Part shown: piece by piece, positions 8,173 to 15,922 of the stretch | Layout of the letters: every line of letters begins with the position of its first letter | Position numbering within the stretch: position 1 is the first letter of the stretch | DNA from: Bacteroidota bacterium | GTDB lineage: Bacteria > Bacteroidota > Bacteroidia > Bacteroidales > UBA12077 | Assembly: GCA_020444275.1 (NCBI GenBank) | Contig: JAHLLG010000001.1 | Coordinates: 1,267,773-1,331,772 of the forward strand | Direction: 5' to 3' | Length of the DNA stretch: 64,000 nt | Translations under genes and position numbers: made by a program | Notes under the pieces: generated by a model | The model's database searches: none | What the model saw: the letters and a program-made list of their open reading frames with translations, nothing else | What the model was told of the DNA's origin: nothing

Positions 8173-9462
8173 ATGACACGTTCAATATTTAGTTATATAA
8201 GGAATAACTTCCAGTATTATGCACTAATTGTGGTGGCTTTTTTCATTCCTTTTACTAAGGAGTATCTACCATATGCTATGGCTTTATGGGTTCTGACTGG
8301 TATTTTATCAATAAGAAAAATATATAAAGATAGATTTCAGCATACTATACTATTACTATTTCCTTTTCTTTTTTATCTGCTTCATGTTTTTGGTTTAATT
8401 TATACCACTAATGTGAATAATGGATTATTTGATTTAGAAGTCAAATTGTCTATTTTCTTGGTGCCATTAATTTCTTTATTTATTTCACACAGATCTAAAA
8501 TTAAGATTGTTACAGTTTTAAAGGTATTTGTGCTTGCTAATTTACTTGTTAGTATACTGTGTCTAATATTAGCTTTTCAAAATAGCATTCAGCTTATCGA
8601 CTCGGGCAAGCTTTTGTTTGAACCATCTGTTTGGAAAGTAACAAGAGACCTTAGTTTTTTGCAATTAATATTTGGGAGACATAGTTGGTTCTCTTATTCT
8701 TTTTTGAGTTTTGTGCACCACCCTAGTTACTTTTCGGCATATATCTTATTCGTCATCTACATTTTGATTGATTTAATCCGTGCAAAAAATGAAAAATGGA
8801 GCAAGTGGTATTATGCGCTAATAATCTATTTTTCAGTTTTTTTAGTGCTATTAGGTAGTAGAGCAGCTTATATGACATATTTGTTGGTATTAATAATATT
8901 TTTTATAAAGCAAATAGTAAAGTATAAAAAGATCAGGATTCTTTTAGTAGGTTTTGTTTCTGTATTTTTTTTATTACTTGTGGTATTTTCAAATAATAAA
9001 ATTCGTAGAAATATTCAGCAAACGATTACTATCACGAATACTAAGTCGCTGAATGAGGATTCTGATATAAGACTCTGGCTATGGAAATTTAGTTTTGAAA
9101 TATTTGAAGATAATTTTTGGTTTGGCGTTGGGACAGGAGATATTGATGATGCTTTACATCAAAAATATATTGAAAATAGTATAAAAGTAGCAGAAGAACA
9201 TAATTACAATGCACATAACCAATACTTTGATACAGCCATAAAGCTGGGTGTATTTGGTTTAATAGTGCTACTTCTTTGGATAATTTACACACTATATATA
9301 ACAGCAAAAAGGAAGCAGTTTTTATTTTTTTATTTTATGTTAATTTTTGCAGTCAACTTCATGTTTGAGGTTATGTTGAACTCAATTGCCGGGGTAGGTT
9401 TTTTTGCTTTTTTCTATAGTTTGCTCTATGCAAAATATAACATAAAAGAAAAAAGAGCTTAG
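8173..9462 (+). CDS. O-antigen ligase/polymerase family membrane protein (Wzy/WaaL)
   Basis: A 429-residue polytopic protein with 10-12 predicted helices. The family features are HHPSYFSAYILF, an LLGSRAAYMTYLL helix, a large periplasmic loop with DIRLWLWKFSFEIFEDNFWFGVG, and the diagnostic HNQYFDTAIKLGVFGL near residue 345, the HN..D....G..G motif of the Wzy_C domain. It polymerises repeat units or transfers the finished chain in the periplasm. Its last codons and stop lie inside a perfect 44-bp palindrome shared with the convergent gene (9441-9484), and the protein ends IKEKRA just like its neighbour on the other strand. It starts 5 bp after the GT2 gene. Confidence 0.87.
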   Translation: MTRSIFSYIRNNFQYYALIVVAFFIPFTKEYLPYAMALWVLTGILSIRKIYKDRFQHTILLLFPFLFYLLHVFGLIYTTNVNNGLFDLEVKLSIFLVPLISLFISHRSKIKIVTVLKVFVLANLLVSILCLILAFQNSIQLIDSGKLLFEPSVWKVTRDLSFLQLIFGRHSWFSYSFLSFVHHPSYFSAYILFVIYILIDLIRAKNEKWSKWYYALIIYFSVFLVLLGSRAAYMTYLLVLIIFFIKQIVKYKKIRILLVGFVSVFFLLLVVFSNNKIRRNIQQTITITNTKSLNEDSDIRLWLWKFSFEIFEDNFWFGVGTGDIDDALHQKYIENSIKVAEEHNYNAHNQYFDTAIKLGVFGLIVLLLWIIYTLYITAKRKQFLFFYFMLIFAVNFMFEVMLNSIAGVGFFAFFYSLLYAKYNIKEKRA

Positions 9463-9484
9463 CTAAGCTCTTTTTTCTTTTATG
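9441..9484. terminator. Perfect 44-bp palindrome acting as bidirectional terminator over two stop codons
   Basis: Bases 9441-9462 are the exact reverse complement of 9463-9484; the centre lies between the last base of one stop codon (TAG, 9460-9462) and the last base of the convergent stop codon (CTA on +, 9463-9465). The stem has AGAGCTTAG/CTAAGCTCT at its tip side and A/T tracts on either flank, as expected of a two-way intrinsic terminator. Because both genes read through the arm in the same register, both proteins end IKEKRA. Confidence 0.85.
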
Positions 9485-10290
9485 GTTTTATTAATATTTC
9501 GAATGATTAAATAAAATAAGGCTAACATAAAGAAAGCAAATGCACTAATAAAAGTATAAGTCTTTGTTTTGCGAATCGGTTTTTGATATATCGTAAAATC
9601 CTGAATAATTCTGTAGGGAGTAGCAAACCGCAAGAACTTTTCTCTACTTTGCTTCTCTTTAATGAGTCCTAGAAGCTCGTTTTGAAAAGAATTTTGGTCA
9701 TTATAAATGTTAACATCTCCTTTACTTTGTGCTGTATGAATCAATTTGTCTTGTAGAGCTTCAATTTTGGTAATTTGCTTATCAATCTCATCAATAAGAT
9801 TCTGGTTATTTTCTACAAACAAACTAATCTCATTTTGAACAAATGGCTCTTTTTCCAAATAATTAGATATTCCTTGATTTAAGAATTTTAAAATTTCGTT
9901 ATTAGTAACATTAGCAGTTACCTTAACAAATCCCAGGCTTTTTTTATCATCTTTTTCGTCATAAACAATTTCGGCTTCTAATGAATTGATTGATGCCAAG
10001 CTGACGGTGTCAATTTCCATACGTTCACTTAAATATCTTTTATTATTATCACTAATGATTGATTGTATATTATCTATCTGTTGAATGAGTATATTATCGG
10101 ATACCGTATAGGAATTAATTAAAGAGGAAGATTCATAGTGTTCCTTGCTAAAGAACTTTGTTGAATAGCCTAAAATTGCTCCTATGACCACTGCAATGGT
10201 AAAAAACCAAAAATGTTTTTTAAAGAAAATATAAATGTTTAGAAAAAGTTCTATCAAATCAATTTCGTCGTTTCTTTTTTCTTCTGTCAT
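9463..10290 (-). CDS. Wzz-like polysaccharide chain-length regulator
   Basis: A 275-residue inner-membrane protein with the layout of Wzz/PCP proteins. A short cytoplasmic start (EIDLIELFLNIYIFFKKHFW) is followed by a first helix (FFTIAVVIGAILGYS), a periplasmic domain of about 190 residues with coiled-coil content (ENNQNLIDEIDKQITKIEALQDKL) and a second helix near 248-265 (TFISAFAFFMLALFYLII), then a basic tail. The ...Y.TPYRIIQDFTIYQKPIRKTKT segment before the last helix is like the Pro-rich motif of Wzz proteins. It probably sets polymer length for the locus it faces. It is convergent with the Wzy-like gene, so it is transcribed separately, from the side of the downstream housekeeping genes (5 bp after the SirB1-like gene). 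Confidence 0.82.
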   Translation of the reverse strand: MTEEKRNDEIDLIELFLNIYIFFKKHFWFFTIAVVIGAILGYSTKFFSKEHYESSSLINSYTVSDNILIQQIDNIQSIISDNNKRYLSERMEIDTVSLASINSLEAEIVYDEKDDKKSLGFVKVTANVTNNEILKFLNQGISNYLEKEPFVQNEISLFVENNQNLIDEIDKQITKIEALQDKLIHTAQSKGDVNIYNDQNSFQNELLGLIKEKQSREKFLRFATPYRIIQDFTIYQKPIRKTKTYTFISAFAFFMLALFYLIIRNINKTIKEKRA

Positions 10291-10295
10291 TGTAT

Positions 10296-11159
10296 TTAGT
10301 TGATAATGTTAAACAAATTTTTCATATCGGAAACCTTATCTGGGTATCCTAATTTTTCGTACGAATATATTAAATTTAATATTAACTTTTTAATTATTTC
10401 AACATTAGAACAAGGTGAAAAGTAAGATTTTTTAGATTCAATTTTTTGCTGTTTTAAGAAATACTCTATTTCCCGTTCACCAAGCACTTTTCCGTTATTG
10501 TAGGGGTTAATGTAAAATAGAATATCCTTTTCATACGGATCATGAATGCTCTGTTCATCAACATATGCCAGTATAAAATTACGTGGCATGCTAACTCCAT
10601 AAATCGGAATCCCTAATTCTTGAGCTAACGCAATGTATATTATGCCAAGTGTAATAGGATTTCCCTTTTTGGTTTCAAATACATGATTTATATAAGAATT
10701 TTGAGGAGCGAAAAAGTTGGAACTATTACCTGAAAATTCGTGTACCTGAAATATGATATGATTTAGAATACGAGTTTTTTCAAGTGCAGTTAAATTGGTA
10801 TTTATTTCTAGCCAGGCATCTTGCTTAAGTTGAGCAAACGATTCCTGAATTGTAGTATATTTCAAATCAGGATACTGATATTTTGCTACGATATAAGCTG
10901 CTTTTAATACATCTACTGCTCCAGTTTCTTTCCACTCTTTTAACTGATCCTGGGTTGAAGAATACTGAATTTCCTGTATAAGATTTTCAATGCGTTCTTG
11001 CAAAATAGCATTGAGCGATTTTTCCCAGACTTTCTCCAGTTCGGGTATAATAACCTCGCCTTGTTTCAGTAAATTCTTGGAAACATGCATATAAACTTCA
11101 TCGCTTGGATCATCCAGCAATTGCATTAAGGCTTGTATTTCTTTTTCTTTTGAGCTCAC
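10296..11159 (-). CDS. SirB1-type transglutaminase-like protein
   Basis: A 287-residue protein with no signal peptide. The N-terminal third (LMQLLDDPSDEVYMHVSKNLLKQG) looks like HEAT-type helices, as in other Bacteroidota members. The central part has the transglutaminase-like SirB1 core: NHIIFQVHEFSGNSSNFFAPQNSYINHVFETKKGNPITLGIIYIALAQELGIPIYGVSMPRNFIL. The GNPITL/GIP..GV.MP.HF pattern is characteristic, although the usual Cys of transglutaminases is not obvious. The biochemical role of this family is not established. It lies between uridine phosphorylase (4 bp upstream) and the Wzz-like gene (5 bp downstream), forming a tight three-gene minus-strand operon. Confidence 0.8.
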   Translation of the reverse strand: MSSKEKEIQALMQLLDDPSDEVYMHVSKNLLKQGEVIIPELEKVWEKSLNAILQERIENLIQEIQYSSTQDQLKEWKETGAVDVLKAAYIVAKYQYPDLKYTTIQESFAQLKQDAWLEINTNLTALEKTRILNHIIFQVHEFSGNSSNFFAPQNSYINHVFETKKGNPITLGIIYIALAQELGIPIYGVSMPRNFILAYVDEQSIHDPYEKDILFYINPYNNGKVLGEREIEYFLKQQKIESKKSYFSPCSNVEIIKKLILNLIYSYEKLGYPDKVSDMKNLFNIIN

Positions 11160-11163
11160 TTTT

Positions 11164-12036
11164 TTAAGCTGTAAGTCGTTCTAAAACCGTTTTTATCAGA
11201 TTCTTTATAACGGGTTTGTAGTCTTTACTATATTCACCTTTTAATCGGTTCGCAATGATAACACAAATTGTAATCGCATTATGACCCATTAGTTTTGATA
11301 GTCCAAATATGGCCGAACTTTCCATTTCGTAGTTTGTTATCTTTTGTCCTTCAATCTCGAATGATTCAATTTTACTATTAATCTCAGGATCAACAATAGG
11401 CAATCTTAATGTTCTTCCTTGCGGACCATAAAATCCAGGAGCAGAAATAGTAATTCCTTTGTTCATGTCCGCTCCATCTAATTTATTAATTAGCATCTCC
11501 GATGCATCAACAACATAGGGTGAGGCCAGCAGATGATTCCACTGAACATGATATTTAAAGGCAAATTCAAAATCTAAATCTGATACCTTATTGCGATCTT
11601 GATAGAAATTTAAAAGTCCGTCAAATCCTATGGATCTTTTGCTCATTAAATAAGAATCAACCGGAATATCGGCTTGTAATGCTCCGGAAGTTCCAATACG
11701 AATTAAATTTAAGGTTCTATGTTCTTTCTTTTTTGTACGGGTTTGCAGATCAATGTTGGCAATAGCATCCAGCTCATTAACAACAATATCAATATTATCG
11801 GTACCAATACCGGTAGAAATAACAGTTATTCTTTTACTATTATATGTGCCCGTAACAGTATAAAATTCTCTATTTTGTTTCTTTAACTCAATTTTCTCAA
11901 AAAAGGAAGCTACAACTTCAACTCTGCCAGGATCACCTACAAGAATAATATCATCGGCAATATCTTCTGGTAATAAATGTAAGTGAAAAATGCTACCGTC
12001 TTTGTTAATGATTAATTCTGATTCTCTAAATTCCAT
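11164..12036 (-). CDS. udp: Uridine phosphorylase / nucleoside phosphorylase
   Basis: A 290-residue PNP/UDP family enzyme. DIILVGDPGRVEVVASFF carries the phosphate-binding GDPGR, VISTGIGTDNIDIVVNEL follows, and RIGTSGALQADIPVDS is the second phosphate-binding region. NYEMESSAIFGLSKLMGH supplies the ribose-binding Met-Glu (MES). It splits uridine with phosphate to uracil and ribose-1-phosphate in pyrimidine salvage. The phylum's members are usually close to 290 residues, so it is full length. It is the first gene of an operon with the SirB1-like and Wzz-like genes and has a convincing promoter at 12068-12098. Confidence 0.88.
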   Translation of the reverse strand: MEFRESELIINKDGSIFHLHLLPEDIADDIILVGDPGRVEVVASFFEKIELKKQNREFYTVTGTYNSKRITVISTGIGTDNIDIVVNELDAIANIDLQTRTKKKEHRTLNLIRIGTSGALQADIPVDSYLMSKRSIGFDGLLNFYQDRNKVSDLDFEFAFKYHVQWNHLLASPYVVDASEMLINKLDGADMNKGITISAPGFYGPQGRTLRLPIVDPEINSKIESFEIEGQKITNYEMESSAIFGLSKLMGHNAITICVIIANRLKGEYSKDYKPVIKNLIKTVLERLTA

Positions 12037-12067
12037 AACAACCCACCTTTCTTTAATTTAAGGACTT

Positions 12068-12098
12068 CAAATCTATCTAAAATATATGAAAACCGCAA
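12068..12098 (-). promoter_or_regulatory. Bacteroidota-type promoter of udp operon
   Basis: On the minus strand TAGATTTG (12075-12068) matches the phylum's -7 consensus TAnnTTTG exactly. A TTG (12098-12096) lies 20 bp upstream as the -33 element. The distance from the -7 box to the udp start codon is about 32 bp. Confidence 0.55.
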
Positions 12099-12262
12099 TA
12101 AAGAAAAATCAACATAACCATAATAATTCTTAGAGTTACCTGTTGATAACGTTTTATGCGCAGTTTATTTATTATGGCAAAAAATAACCGATTAATTAGG
12201 TTTTCTATTGTAGATATATTGTTATACCTTTATTCTCCATAAAATTCAGAAAAAAATAGATT

Positions 12263-13231
12263 ATGAAAGACGATCAATTTAAACAAATGAATGTTCCTCC
12301 TGAAATTAAGAAAATTTTGAAGAGTTCGAGATTAATAATTATCATAGTAGTTCTTCTTATTTTAGGTTTTGGATCTTTTTTTCAGGTTGAAACAGAAGAA
12401 GTTGCAGTTATAACAAGATTTGGGAAATATATGCGTTCAGTTGAGTCAGGACTTAACATGAAGTTTCCGCTTATTGAAAAAGCATATAAAGTTCCTGTTG
12501 AAAGACAACAAAAAGTTGAATTTGGATTTAGAACGGTAAGTGCAGGTGTAAGATCTCAATACACAAAATCCGGATTAAGCGATGAATCACTGATGTTAAC
12601 GGGAGATTTAAATCTTGCTGATGTGGAATGGGTAGTGCAATACAGAGTTGAAGATCCCTACAACTATTTATTTAAAGTAAGAAATCCGGAAACCACTTTA
12701 CGCGATATTTCTGAGGCTGCTATGCGGCAAATTGTCGGTGACAGAACTGTAAACGAGGTTCTAACTGTTGGTAGAACCGAGATCGCAAGTAAAATGGAAG
12801 AATTAACGCAGAAGATTTGTCGTGAATATTCTTTAGGGTTAAAGATCGATCAAGTGGTTTTACAAGATGTTAATCCGCCGGATCCTGTGAAAGATGCATT
12901 TAATGCAGTAAATGAAGCTCAACAAGAAAAAGAAACGCTGATTAATAAAGCAAAATCTGAATACAATAAAGTAATTCCTAAAGCTAGTGGACAAGCTGAA
13001 GAAACAATTCAGAAAGCAGAAGGATATGCTACAGAAAGAGTGAATATGGCTTTAGGTGAGGTTGCCAGATTTAATGATCTCTATAGAGAATATGTAAAAG
13101 CTCCGGAAGTAACTAAGCGAAGGATTTATTTGGAGACTTTACAAGAAGTAATTCCAAGATTAGGTAATAAGGTAATTACCGATGATGAAGGAAACCAGGC
13201 GCTTCCGTTATTACAAATGAAAATGAAATAA
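12263..13231 (+). CDS. hflK: HflK, SPFH-family membrane protease regulator
   Basis: A 322-residue protein with one N-terminal membrane helix (LIIIIVVLLILGFGSFF, about 30-46) followed by the SPFH/band-7 domain starting VETEEVAVITRFGKYMRSVESGLNMKFPL. YRVEDPYNYLFKVRNPETTLRDISEAAMRQIVGDRTVNEVLT is typical HflK, and a long C-terminal helical region (NAVNEAQQEKETLINKAKSEYNKVIPKASGQAEE) completes it. HflK and HflC form a cage around the FtsH protease in the inner membrane and modulate its access to membrane substrates. hflC follows 12 bp later. The gene is divergent from udp. Confidence 0.94.
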   Translation: MKDDQFKQMNVPPEIKKILKSSRLIIIIVVLLILGFGSFFQVETEEVAVITRFGKYMRSVESGLNMKFPLIEKAYKVPVERQQKVEFGFRTVSAGVRSQYTKSGLSDESLMLTGDLNLADVEWVVQYRVEDPYNYLFKVRNPETTLRDISEAAMRQIVGDRTVNEVLTVGRTEIASKMEELTQKICREYSLGLKIDQVVLQDVNPPDPVKDAFNAVNEAQQEKETLINKAKSEYNKVIPKASGQAEETIQKAEGYATERVNMALGEVARFNDLYREYVKAPEVTKRRIYLETLQEVIPRLGNKVITDDEGNQALPLLQMKMK

Positions 13232-13243
13232 AATTTAAGAATT

Positions 13244-14188
13244 ATGAATAATAAAAAAACAATTATATCTATTGTAATAATCGTTATTGCAATTATTATA
13301 GTATCACAGAGTACATTTATTGTCAATGAAAAACAACAGGTGGTAATTACCCAGTTTGGGAAACCTGTTGGTGAAGCAATCACAAATTCCGGATTAAAGT
13401 TTAAAACTCCATTTGTGCAAAAAGCGAATTATTTTGAGAAAAGATATATGGAATGGGATGGAGATCCAAACCAAATTCCAACAAAAGATAAGAAGTTTAT
13501 TTTTGTTGATTCATATGCACGTTGGCAAATAACAGATCCGTTACAATTCTTTAAGCGTTTAACAAACGAAAGAGGTGCGCAATCGAGATTGGATGATATT
13601 TTAGATGGAGAAACTCGTGACTATATTGCAAATCATAATATTGAAGAAGCGGTACGTAATAGCAATAGAACTCCAATATCTTCAGGAACCATTAGTGAAT
13701 TAATTGGTGATTCATTAATGACCATTAATGTTGGGAGAGAGAAAATTCAAAGCATGATTCTAAAAACAGCCAACGAACAAGCAAGCGATCTTGGAATTGA
13801 AATACTTGATTTTCGTTTTAAAAGAATAAATTATGTTGAGGATGTAAGAGCTCAAGTTTATGAAAGGATGAAAAGTGAAAGATATAGAATTGCAGATAAA
13901 TTCAGATCAGAAGGACAGGGAGAAGCTTCAAAAATAAATGGAGAAAAGGAGCGTGAACTAAAGGCAATTCAATCGGAAGCATTTCGAGAAGCTGAAGAGA
14001 TCAAAGGGAAAGCAGATGCCAAAGCAGCATCTATATATGCTGCTGCATACGATCGATCAGCTATGTCGAGAGACTTATATAGCTTTTTGAAATCTATGGA
14101 AACATTCAGAAATACATTTGATACAACGACTACAGTTATTCTTTCAACAGATAGCGAGTTATATAAATATTTGAAAAAAATGAACTAA
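13244..14188 (+). CDS. hflC: HflC, SPFH-family membrane protease regulator
   Basis: A 314-residue partner of HflK: N-terminal helix (TIISIVIIVIAIIIVSQS), then FIVNEKQQVVITQFGKPVGEAITNSGLKFKTPF, the HflC start of the SPFH domain. DKKFIFVDSYARWQITDPLQFF, GETRDYIANHNIEE and a long charged helix with GQGEASKINGEKERELKAI follow, ending near LYKYLKKMN. It assembles with HflK as the alternating subunit of the FtsH-associated ring. It starts 12 bp after hflK and stops 6 bp before a C5-epimerase-domain gene, which is therefore in the same operon. Confidence 0.94.
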   Translation: MNNKKTIISIVIIVIAIIIVSQSTFIVNEKQQVVITQFGKPVGEAITNSGLKFKTPFVQKANYFEKRYMEWDGDPNQIPTKDKKFIFVDSYARWQITDPLQFFKRLTNERGAQSRLDDILDGETRDYIANHNIEEAVRNSNRTPISSGTISELIGDSLMTINVGREKIQSMILKTANEQASDLGIEILDFRFKRINYVEDVRAQVYERMKSERYRIADKFRSEGQGEASKINGEKERELKAIQSEAFREAEEIKGKADAKAASIYAAAYDRSAMSRDLYSFLKSMETFRNTFDTTTTVILSTDSELYKYLKKMN

Positions 14189-14194
14189 AGTACA

Positions 14195-15235
14195 ATGAAA
14201 AAACTATTTATAACTTGCGTATCATTATGTTTAGTGGTCATTGTTGTACTGCTCGTTTTTTATAAAAAAGGATATCGTGTAAATGTTTTTAATCCTAGTA
14301 AATTACATTGTAATCAAAGTTTTGATCCTGCAGTTTGGGATTCCTGTAATTATACAGACTTTCGATTAGATACATTTAGTTTGCCGGAAATTAAGTATAA
14401 TCAATTGCCTTATATACATGGAAGAAAGAAGCCCAGAGTCTATGATCATTATGATGCAGAAGGGATTCCTTTACATATAGATCGTAGAGAGAATAATTTA
14501 AATTATCACCCAGTTTTTTTAGACTTGGTTGGCTTAATGTATATGGATTACTATGTTAAAAATAAGGATAAGGAAGGATTAGAGAGGGCATATTTAATCT
14601 ACAATAAAATGGTGAATTCAAGTTTAAAACTGGATTCTTCAATTTATTTTCCGTATACATTTCCATTTCCTTTGCACGATTGTGAAGAAGAAACGATGAT
14701 ACCACCATGGTATTCTGCGATGGCTCAAGGGCAAGCCTTATCCTTTTTTAGTAGGCTTTATGAAGAAACGAATGATGATAACGTGTTAGAAAATTGTCAT
14801 AAGGTTTTTAATTCATTTTTGAGATTAAAGGGAGATGGGAATGATCCTTGGGTTACTTGTGTTGATAAAGATGGTTATTTGTGGTTAGAAGAATACCCTA
14901 GAGATTTACCTTGCTTTACTTTAAACGGAATGATTTTCGCAATATATGGTCTATATGATTATTATCGAATTACAGATTCAGAAGTGGCATTAAAATATTT
15001 AAATGCTAGTTTGACAACGATAAAAGATAATATTTTGCGTTTTCGCTGCGAAGATGATGTTAGTTATTATTGTTTAAAGCATAATAATTTTAACGGAAGA
15101 AACCCTGCTTATCATAAAGTACATATTCGAGAGTTAAATAAGCTTTCGGAATTAACGGGTGATCCATATTTTAGTGAGGTAGCAGATATCTTTATTAAGG
15201 ATACAGAAGGTAAAGAAAATCTTAAAGTTCATTAA
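14195..15235 (+). CDS. Membrane-anchored D-glucuronyl C5-epimerase-domain protein (copy 2, hflKC operon)
   Basis: A 346-residue protein with an N-terminal hydrophobic helix (LFITCVSLCLVVIVVLLVFY) that would anchor it with the rest in the periplasm. The catalytic-type domain has the same signatures as copy 1 at 6189: YDHYDAEGIPLHID (copy 1 YHPKDAEGIPMS), IPPWYSAMAQGQALSFFSRLY (PPWISCMAQGQGISVLVRAY) and FTLNGMIFAIYGLYDY (VLNGFIYAIVGIHEL). The Tyr of FIYAI is Phe here. It contains about nine cysteines, unlike copy 1, suggesting disulphides and fitting a periplasmic place. It follows hflC by 6 bp and is closed by a terminator at 15255-15285. It could epimerise glucuronate in an exported polymer; the link with HflKC is unexplained. 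Confidence 0.76.
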   Translation: MKKLFITCVSLCLVVIVVLLVFYKKGYRVNVFNPSKLHCNQSFDPAVWDSCNYTDFRLDTFSLPEIKYNQLPYIHGRKKPRVYDHYDAEGIPLHIDRRENNLNYHPVFLDLVGLMYMDYYVKNKDKEGLERAYLIYNKMVNSSLKLDSSIYFPYTFPFPLHDCEEETMIPPWYSAMAQGQALSFFSRLYEETNDDNVLENCHKVFNSFLRLKGDGNDPWVTCVDKDGYLWLEEYPRDLPCFTLNGMIFAIYGLYDYYRITDSEVALKYLNASLTTIKDNILRFRCEDDVSYYCLKHNNFNGRNPAYHKVHIRELNKLSELTGDPYFSEVADIFIKDTEGKENLKVH

Positions 15236-15253
15236 TAAAATTAATGTATAAAT

Positions 15254-15286
15254 AAAAGGCCCACTTCATTTTGATGTGGGCCTTAA
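15254..15286. terminator. Bidirectional intrinsic terminator between C5-epimerase gene and iorB
   Basis: AAGGCCCAC (15256-15264) pairs with GTGGGCCTT (15276-15284), with an A-run before and T-rich sequence after. It lies between two convergent genes and serves both. Confidence 0.75.
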
Positions 15287-15305
15287 TATTGAAGCTCTTT
15301 TTTTA

Positions 15306-15887
15306 CTATTTATTCTTTTGTGCAAATTCTCTTCCTGCTCGTAATGCTTCTAAATTAACATTCACGATATCTTCACCTTTACGGGCAAAAATCTTTCGAA
15401 TACCTTCTTCGAAACTTTCAAACGAAACATTAAAGAATGGTGTTGCAGCACCTAACATAACAATGTTCGATGATCTTTTTGAACCGATTTCTGAAGCAAT
15501 TTTATCTGCATCAATAGCAATGAAATTCTTTTGTTTCTTAATTTCTGCCATTACGTCTTCAGCTTCCGGATAATCAGGGATATTTACAAATGGAGTAGTG
15601 TTTGTAACCAGCCATCCACCTTTAGCTAAAAATGGTAAATATCTTAACGATTCCATTGGTTCAACCGATAAAATAATATCAGCTGCTCCCATAGGAATAA
15701 GGTCTGATGCGATTGGTTTATCAGAAATACGCATATTCGACTGAACAGCTCCACCACGTTGACTCATACCATGAACCTCTGCTTGTTTTAAATAAAGATC
15801 GTTATGTAATGCTGCCATACCAATGGTTGCGGCAATTGATAAAATTCCCTGACCACCAACTCCGGCTAATATAATATCTGTTTTCAT
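15306..15887 (-). CDS. iorB: Indolepyruvate ferredoxin oxidoreductase, beta subunit
   Basis: A 193-residue protein of the pyruvate/ketoisovalerate oxidoreductase gamma-domain family: DIILAGVGGQGILSIAATIG near the start, then QAEVHGMSQRGGAVQSNMRI, the typical EvhGMsQRGG signature. PVQ-like NTTPFVNIPDYP and AADIILSVEPMESLRYLPFL follow. With IorA it oxidatively decarboxylates aryl-pyruvates (from Trp, Phe, Tyr) to aryl-acetyl-CoA, reducing ferredoxin; it can run in reverse for aromatic amino-acid synthesis in anaerobes. It follows iorA by 35 bp, so the two form an operon. Confidence 0.92.
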   Translation of the reverse strand: MKTDIILAGVGGQGILSIAATIGMAALHNDLYLKQAEVHGMSQRGGAVQSNMRISDKPIASDLIPMGAADIILSVEPMESLRYLPFLAKGGWLVTNTTPFVNIPDYPEAEDVMAEIKKQKNFIAIDADKIASEIGSKRSSNIVMLGAATPFFNVSFESFEEGIRKIFARKGEDIVNVNLEALRAGREFAQKNK

Positions 15888-15922
15888 AATTGTACTTTTT
15901 AAAATTTGTTACTAAATCCGGA

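Noticed and set aside
15271-15573. Plus-strand open frame of 100 codons across the iorB region
   Set aside because: It lies antisense to iorB, which has clear family motifs, and its translation shows no domain or signal. It is a shadow frame.
15888-15922. Frameshift or split that removed the IorA ferredoxin domain
   Set aside because: Only 35 bp lie between iorA and iorB, too little for the missing domain, and iorB has its normal start.
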